Shown here: positions 58,793-64,000 of the stretch, in pieces | How positions within the stretch are numbered: position 1 is the stretch's first letter | Layout of the letters: each line of letters starts with the position of its first letter | Source: Atherix ibis | Taxonomy: Eukaryota > Arthropoda > Insecta > Diptera > Athericidae | Assembly: GCA_958298945.1 (NCBI GenBank) | Contig: OY282609.1 | Coordinates: 15,854,326 to 15,918,325 of the forward strand | Length of the DNA: 64,000 nt | Direction: 5' to 3' | Notes under the pieces: generated by a model | Seen by the model: the letters and a program-made list of their open reading frames with translations, nothing else | Told to the model about the DNA's origin: nothing | Database searches by the model: none | Position numbers and translations under genes: made by a program

Positions 58793-59609
58793 CTGAATAG
58801 AAATTGAAGTTAATTTAATGTTTTTTTCCTCTATATTTTCTATTTTATTTTATTTAAAATCTTTAATATTTTTTTAAATTAAAAAGAAAATTGAATTTGT
58901 TGAATTATTGGAAATTTCAATGTTAAAAATAAATATTTTTATATAAAAATAAAAGATATTCAGTGATTTGAATCCAGTTGAAGAGATAGTCGAGGTGACC
59001 TTAACCTTCGAATTTACATTTCAGTACAAATGTTACTAGAAATGTTCTGTTTTGTATTTATCCTGAATTAATCAATTAAGGACTAATTAATAATAATGAA
59101 AATCTACTTAAATTTATTCAAATTTTATAGTAAAGATTTTCTTATACTTTTTTTATGACAACCAACAGGTTTTTAAGTGCAAAGAGCACCGACCTTTCCC
59201 GCCTCCTTTATCCCTTCTAATACTTTCCACATCAAAAGCAATTTACCAAAACATTTACAGGATATTCAAAATTATTTTTTTTTATTTTTTTAAAGAAAAA
59301 GTTAAAATTACACGTACGTATATTTCAGATTTTATGGCATTTTGACTGGGCAAAAATCACATTGTCTCAACACTTGTTGGGGACATCACAATGCTTTAAC
59401 TTAATTAGGCAGTCGGATTTCCCAAGTCCGTGCCAATTCTTAATTGATTGTTAATTGATAGTCGTTATAAATATATAAAAAGTAAATTTTATAAATTATT
59501 AGCAAGAAAGTTGTGCAAGTTTGGTTACGTAAACTTCTATCCGTGAAATCAACAATTTAAAAATCATCTCCTTACACAAAACGAGTATATAAAACCATTT
59601 TATTACTTT
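58793..59609 (-). other. Upstream intron of the PDZ gene, AT-rich
   Basis: No upstream coding exon of the PDZ gene could be recognised here. Confidence 0.5.
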
Positions 59610-61017
59610 CCAATCAATCCCGACTATCTCAATCTTCAGAGTCAATCCTTATACCGAAGTTACGGATCTAATTTGCCGACTTCCCTTACCTACATTATTC
59701 TATCGACTAGAGACTCTTCACTTTGGAGACCAGCTGCGGATATAGGTACAGCCTGTTAAGAAGTTTGCGTATCCTTACCATAAATTTGGTGCGGATATAG
59801 GTCAAGGCACTATGGCTCTTCTAGTCCATAGACCATATCTCTCTTCGAAAAACTTCCATGATGATACAACTATGAAACTACAATAGAAAAGAAAACTCTT
59901 CCGATACCTCTCGACGGTTTCTTTATGGTTATTTCTGTTATCAGGATAAGCAAAAAGACCCTTTTTAATAACAAACGTACGAGGTCTGCTCAAAAAGTAT
60001 CGCGAATTTTGAATTTCCGCGGGTTAGGTATATTGATTTTTGTGGCGTTATGTTGGTACTCATGTCTCTCACCTATGGCGACAAGTTCGGCCATTTTGAA
60101 TGCTGAGTTCATTTTTGACAGGTGCTTTGCTTGCACAAAAACAGAATCGCATTAACATTGCTAAGGAGCTGTTGGACTCTGTCCGCGATGACCCAAATTT
60201 GATCCAGAGGGTCATAACTAGTGACGAATCATGGGTTTATGGTTATGATGTGGAAACCAAAGTTCAATCATCCCAATATAAGCTGCCGCACGAGCCAAAA
60301 CCGCAAAAAGCGTGCCAAGTTCGGTCGAATGTGAAGGTTTTCCTTACAGTTTTTTTCGATTGCAGAGGCGTGGTGGATCATGATTTCTTGCCACAGGGTA
60401 GAACGGTCAATAAGGAATATTACCTCCAAGTTATGCGTTACTTGCGCGAAGCAATCCCCTAGAAACGCCCAGATTTGTGGAAGAACAAAAATAGACTTTT
60501 GCACTATAATAACGCCCCTATTCACGCATCGTTGCTTGTGCGGGAATTTTTGGCCAAAAACAACACATAAATAATACCGCAGTCATCGTATTCCCCAGAT
60601 CTGGCCCCTTGTGACTTTTTCTTCTTCCCGAAACAGATTCTTTGATCCATTTTTTAATGGGCAAAAATCGAAGACGAGCCAAAACACGTGCAAGCAAAGC
60701 AGCTGTCAAAAATTAACTGAACATTCAAAATGGCCGAACTTGTCGGCATAAGTGAGAGACATGAGTACCAACATAACTCCATAAAAAAATCGAAAATCGA
60801 ATATACGTAACCCGCGGAAACTCAAAATTCGCGCTCCTTTTTGAACAGACCTCGTATATTAACATAAACTTAGGACCGACTAACTCGGGATTCAAACGAA
60901 ACCCTTCTCCACTTCAGTCAACTAAGGTCTCATTCGATTATTTGCTACTACCACCAAGATCTGTACCAATGACGGCTCCATGCAGGCTTACGCGAAACAC
61001 TTCAACGCACACCCTCA
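59610..61017 (-). pseudogene. 28S rRNA pseudogene fragment, interrupted by a mariner
   Basis: Reading the minus strand, 60860-61017 carries 28S sequence (AGATCTTGGTGGTAGTAGCA, GTGGAGAAGGGTTTCG, GTTAGTCGGTCCTAAG), then the mariner at 59980-60854, then 59610-59975 continues 28S: ACCATAAAGAAACCGTCGAG, GGAAGTTTTTCGAAGAGAG, ATATCCGCAGCTGGTCTCC, AATAATGTAGGTAAGGGAAG, GATCCGTAACTTCGG. The order is that of 28S. About 130 nt of the normal sequence between the two parts is missing, and substitutions and indels show it is not functional. Only this part of the gene is present, with no flanking spacer or 5.8S. Confidence 0.9.
59980..60854 (+). mobile_element. Irritans-type mariner with inverted left end as right end, inside 28S pseudogene
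   Basis: 875 bp flanked by TA (59978-59979 and 60855-60856). Left arm 59980-60137 includes CGCGAATTTTGAATTTCCG. The transposase C-terminal half is broken: [20 protein letters not shown], then a stop at 60460, then LHYNNAPIHASLLVREF (HDN changed to YNN), then SPDLAPCDFFFFPKQIL. From about 60655 to 60854 the sequence is the inverted left end, with the same join (GATTCTTTGATCC) as in the copy at 28229-29035. Confidence 0.88.
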
Positions 61018-62702
61018 AAGACACCTGAGGAAATATTACTAATACCGTAAACCTGAATATTTGTTCAACTAAAAGAAAAAAACAGCCATTTTTTTTATTA
61101 TATTATGCATAAAATAAATTATTAGAAAAAAAACTCTAATGGAAAAAAAGTAAATTGCTTTCGGAGAACAGATATAATTAATAATATTAAATTCTCGGCG
61201 AACTTGTTTTTTGAAAATGTCACTCTTATACGAAAAAAGTGCGCCGACATAAATCTTTCGAAAAAAAAGAAAAAGTTTTTTTTAGTAAATTAATAAAATA
61301 TACTCGAATTTCTATAATTAGGTAATAGATTAGCATTAATACACCCACAATGATTAAATGACCAAACGAATATGTTAATTTTGAACAAATTGAATCAAAC
61401 GGAATAACTGAAAATTTAACAATCACACACTCTCACCACAAACAACAATATGCATGCTACCTGGACCTTGTGTTAATCTCTCGTATTTATTCGAAATTGT
61501 TTCTTCTTCGAATATTTAACATTTTTCAAACGGTATATTCCGATTTGATTTCGAATTGATGCAAGATTTAAAAAAAAATTGTTGTGTTATTGTGTTAAAT
61601 CTTTGTGATAAGCTGATAATATTGCTACTGTCGAAGCCATGGCATGGTTTCTTTGAAAACTTGCATTGCATCTTAACAAAAAAAAAAGAAAAAAAAGAAG
61701 AAGTTTGACAACAACAAAAATACCTATGAAAAAAAAATATTTGACCTCATCGGGACAGGTTCTCCTTGAACACTTGCTTGCTGAGTACGTACGTCTTTAA
61801 GAAACTCTTAGAAAAAGTCGCAAAATTTTTTCGCTATTTGTGACATTTTTATTTTTACGATTATGCTAATCACCGATTTCGTAATCTTCGTTTTTTTCTT
61901 CTTCTTTCGAATGTTGCCAAAATGTAAACAAGCACAGAAAACAATAAGATTAAGAAAAAATTTTGTTATGAAGATCGTTTCTATTCTACCGAAAATATTT
62001 GATACCAAAAATTTGTTCTTTTTAAATAAAATATAACAAACGTAAAATTGTTGAAATATTGTAATTTGTTCATCAACAATAGGCCATTATATGTGAAAAT
62101 AGTCATAGTGGGTGGATTACGGGAGAGGTTTTCATGTATGCGGGTGCTTTCTTGTAAAAAAAAAAAACATCAACACCAACCATGGTTAGGGAATATAATC
62201 ACCCGCATTGATCGTTAAAAACGAGACCTAATGAGCGTGTATAAGATCGCATATAGCTTGGATACGTAAGAGACCCTAAGCCTAAGAGTCCATCCATCCA
62301 TTCATGTTGGTATGATTTTTTTGTGCTTTGGAATATCTTAATTTTGTCATGAGTACTTAGTACGTTCACTGAATGGAAGAACTTTTGTTCTGCAGAAGGA
62401 AATGAGGGCAATTATCAGAAGATTAGTGCTCTTTTTGCATTAAGAAAATAATGTAATTCTTTTTATTTTTAATGTTTTGGAGGAGGATGATTATAGTTTG
62501 AAACAAATTTTTCTAATTAATAGCCAATTTTGAAATAGGGTGATTTTTATTAATTAGAAATATTTCGTTTTTCGATGGTGAGAAATGGTCTCATTATTGT
62601 GGAGCTGTAAACTGACCCCTGGCATATATCTTACGGACAGATCTTGTCTACAAACAAACTTTCATTCTTAGGCATAACTTTTTCAAATAACTTTTAATTA
62701 AT
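61018..62702. other. AT-rich stretch, no gene seen
   Basis: Only base-composition open frames. The open frame at 62199-62411 (minus) lacks conserved features. Confidence 0.45.
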
Positions 62703-63986
62703 TATTTCGGTTTCGGAAAGCACAGACCTGTCATTTGACAGCTGTCAAAAATATATATCATCCAAGATGGCGTTTGTTTAGTTTACAGTTTGCCATTTTA
62801 CATAATGGGTCCACCGAACAATGCCTTTAAATTGCGGAGAGAACATACACCGTTTGGGTAATGGATCAAGACGCTTTGGATTTTGATTTTTCGAGCAAAA
62901 CTTTTTTTAGCGATTGGGCTCTGAAAACCAACAATTTTATGGGATTCAGAATTTGGGGCTCTTTAAATCCACAAATAACTGTCCAGCAGCCATTGTATTG
63001 GCAAAAGTGTCTAATTGGTGTAGGTTTTTGTTCTGAAGGTGTGTTATTGGCTAGTATTTCTTTGAAAATGAAGGAGCAGTGATTGTTAAAAGGACTATCG
63101 ACACAATACGAGTAGAGGGTTACAAAGACAAAGTAATTGATAAGTTTGGCAAACATTTGTGTCATCCAAGATAATCCACTTTATAGATTATCAAAACTTT
63201 ATATGAAATGCGCCGAAGATACCCCAATTGGGTATCGCAATGACTAGCTTTGCATGGTGATTTTTCGAACAAATTTACTATAGAAATGGGGCTCTGAAAA
63301 GCCATAAGTGACTGTGAAGAAGCCATTGTATCTATAAAAGAGTGGTTTCCAAAAAAAACCGTGCGATTTACCGCCGTTTTGACGTCGAAGATACCCCGAT
63401 TGGGTACCGGAACAGCAATCTTTGCATGCTGTATTTTCGAACCAATTTTCTACAGCGATGGGGCTCTGAAAAGCCCATAAATAACTGTGAAGAAGCCATT
63501 ATATCTGGAAAAGACTGACTATTTGGTGCACATTTCGATCTGGAGGTGTCATTAACCAGTATTTCTTTGAAAATGAGAAGGAGAGACCATATCGGTTAGT
63601 ACTGAGTCCGTTAGGACTTTTTTTTGCCTTGAACTTGAAGATTATAATATGTGGTTTCGAAAATCGGCCTTCAAAACCTTGGTTTCTAAAATTAGCCTCC
63701 AAAACCGTGTGATTTACTGCCGTTGGATATTTTCTTATTGGGCTATGCAAAAAAATCATGTTTACTCCAACAATCTTTCATTTTTAGAGCATTAGAAAAT
63801 CAACATCCGTTAAATAATAGCCCGATTACATGTGCGAAATTGTCATCAGAAATTACCTCATAAATATCTTTTTAGCGGATGTTCCCGAAATAATTTTATA
63901 CGTAATAGCAAGGTTCAATCAATATAATAATTATTGAAATTTTAAATGTGTTTAATTAAACTTCACTTTTCGAAGCACAAATTGGT
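62703..63986 (+). mobile_element. DDE_3 element with duplicated internal segment
   Basis: Left terminus TTCGGTTTCGGAAAGCAC at about 62704 then TGTCATTTGACAGCTGTC; right terminus TTTTCGAAGCACAAATTGG at 63986. Inside, the segment from the cleavage-domain start to the IGPYFF position appears about three times: 62850-63075 (FDFSSKTFFSDWALKTNN and ISLKMK), 63205-63345 and 63385-63570 (AGATACCCC and ATTGGGTA shared). Coding traces downstream to 63850. Pseudogene. Confidence 0.72.
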
Positions 63987-64000
63987 CAACCCATCAAATG

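Noticed and set aside
59802..59993. Short minus-strand protein frame
   Set aside because: It overlaps the 28S rRNA pseudogene and has no protein meaning.
1..64000. CRISPR arrays, operons, tRNA genes, LTR retrotransposons or viral integrations
   Set aside because: The only tandem arrays are the minisatellite and transposase amplifications described; no tRNA-like cloverleaf, no long terminal repeats and no gag/pol/env-type frames were recognised. A tRNAscan or profile search could still find weak cases.

Overview
The window looks like nuclear DNA from a higher (schizophoran) fly. It is AT-rich, has short introns of about 55-95 bases with GTAAGT-type donors, is full of mariner/Tc1 and Jockey/R1-type transposon wreckage, and carries a 28S rRNA fragment that reads like dipteran 28S. 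No bacterial, plasmid or viral gene organisation is visible. The species cannot be named from the sequence; a large-genome fly, calyptrate or tephritid-like, is an inference.

Three conserved genes lie on the minus strand, all split into exons. (1) 22425-31562 is a complete phosphorylase kinase beta subunit gene (PHKB type). Seventeen coding exons join to an open frame of 1065 codons ending in a CaaX-type box, and one 4.8-kb intron holds two extra 15-base exons and three mariner remnants. (2) 32120-32854 is a small four-exon gene of 185 codons with a KEN box and an ELPP-type tail, most like an insect securin. (3) 43798-58792 holds the last four exons of a gene for a large serine/asparagine-rich scaffold protein ending in one class I PDZ domain; its 5' exons lie beyond the visible part or beyond the right edge. 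Two short minus-strand exons, at 1293-1450 and 21141-21290, each carry a good start codon, a signal-peptide-like sequence and consensus splice sites. They are probably first coding exons of genes whose bodies lie further left.

The rest is mostly transposon. 1-21 kb: DDE_3-type transposase fragments, two mariner copies, a Tc1-like element with a second transposon inside it, and three arrays of a 17-bp minisatellite. 24.8-29.7 kb: three different mariner lineages in one PHKB intron. 33-43.8 kb: DDE_3 and non-LTR (Jockey-like, RNase H-bearing) remnants. 43.8-64 kb: scrambled R1-type, RTE-like, Jockey-like and DDE_3 remnants inside the PDZ-gene introns, and a 28S rRNA pseudogene with a mariner in it.

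The most unusual signals are: (a) the minisatellite is embedded in, and apparently grew out of, one codon position of a DDE_3 transposase gene (the I-G-P of IGPYFF), and a separate ~190-bp amplification in another copy ends at the same codons; (b) two mariner copies share a right end replaced by an inverted copy of the left end; (c) a pair of 15-nt in-frame microexons in PHKB; (d) the orphan 28S fragment; (e) the two hidden signal-peptide exons.
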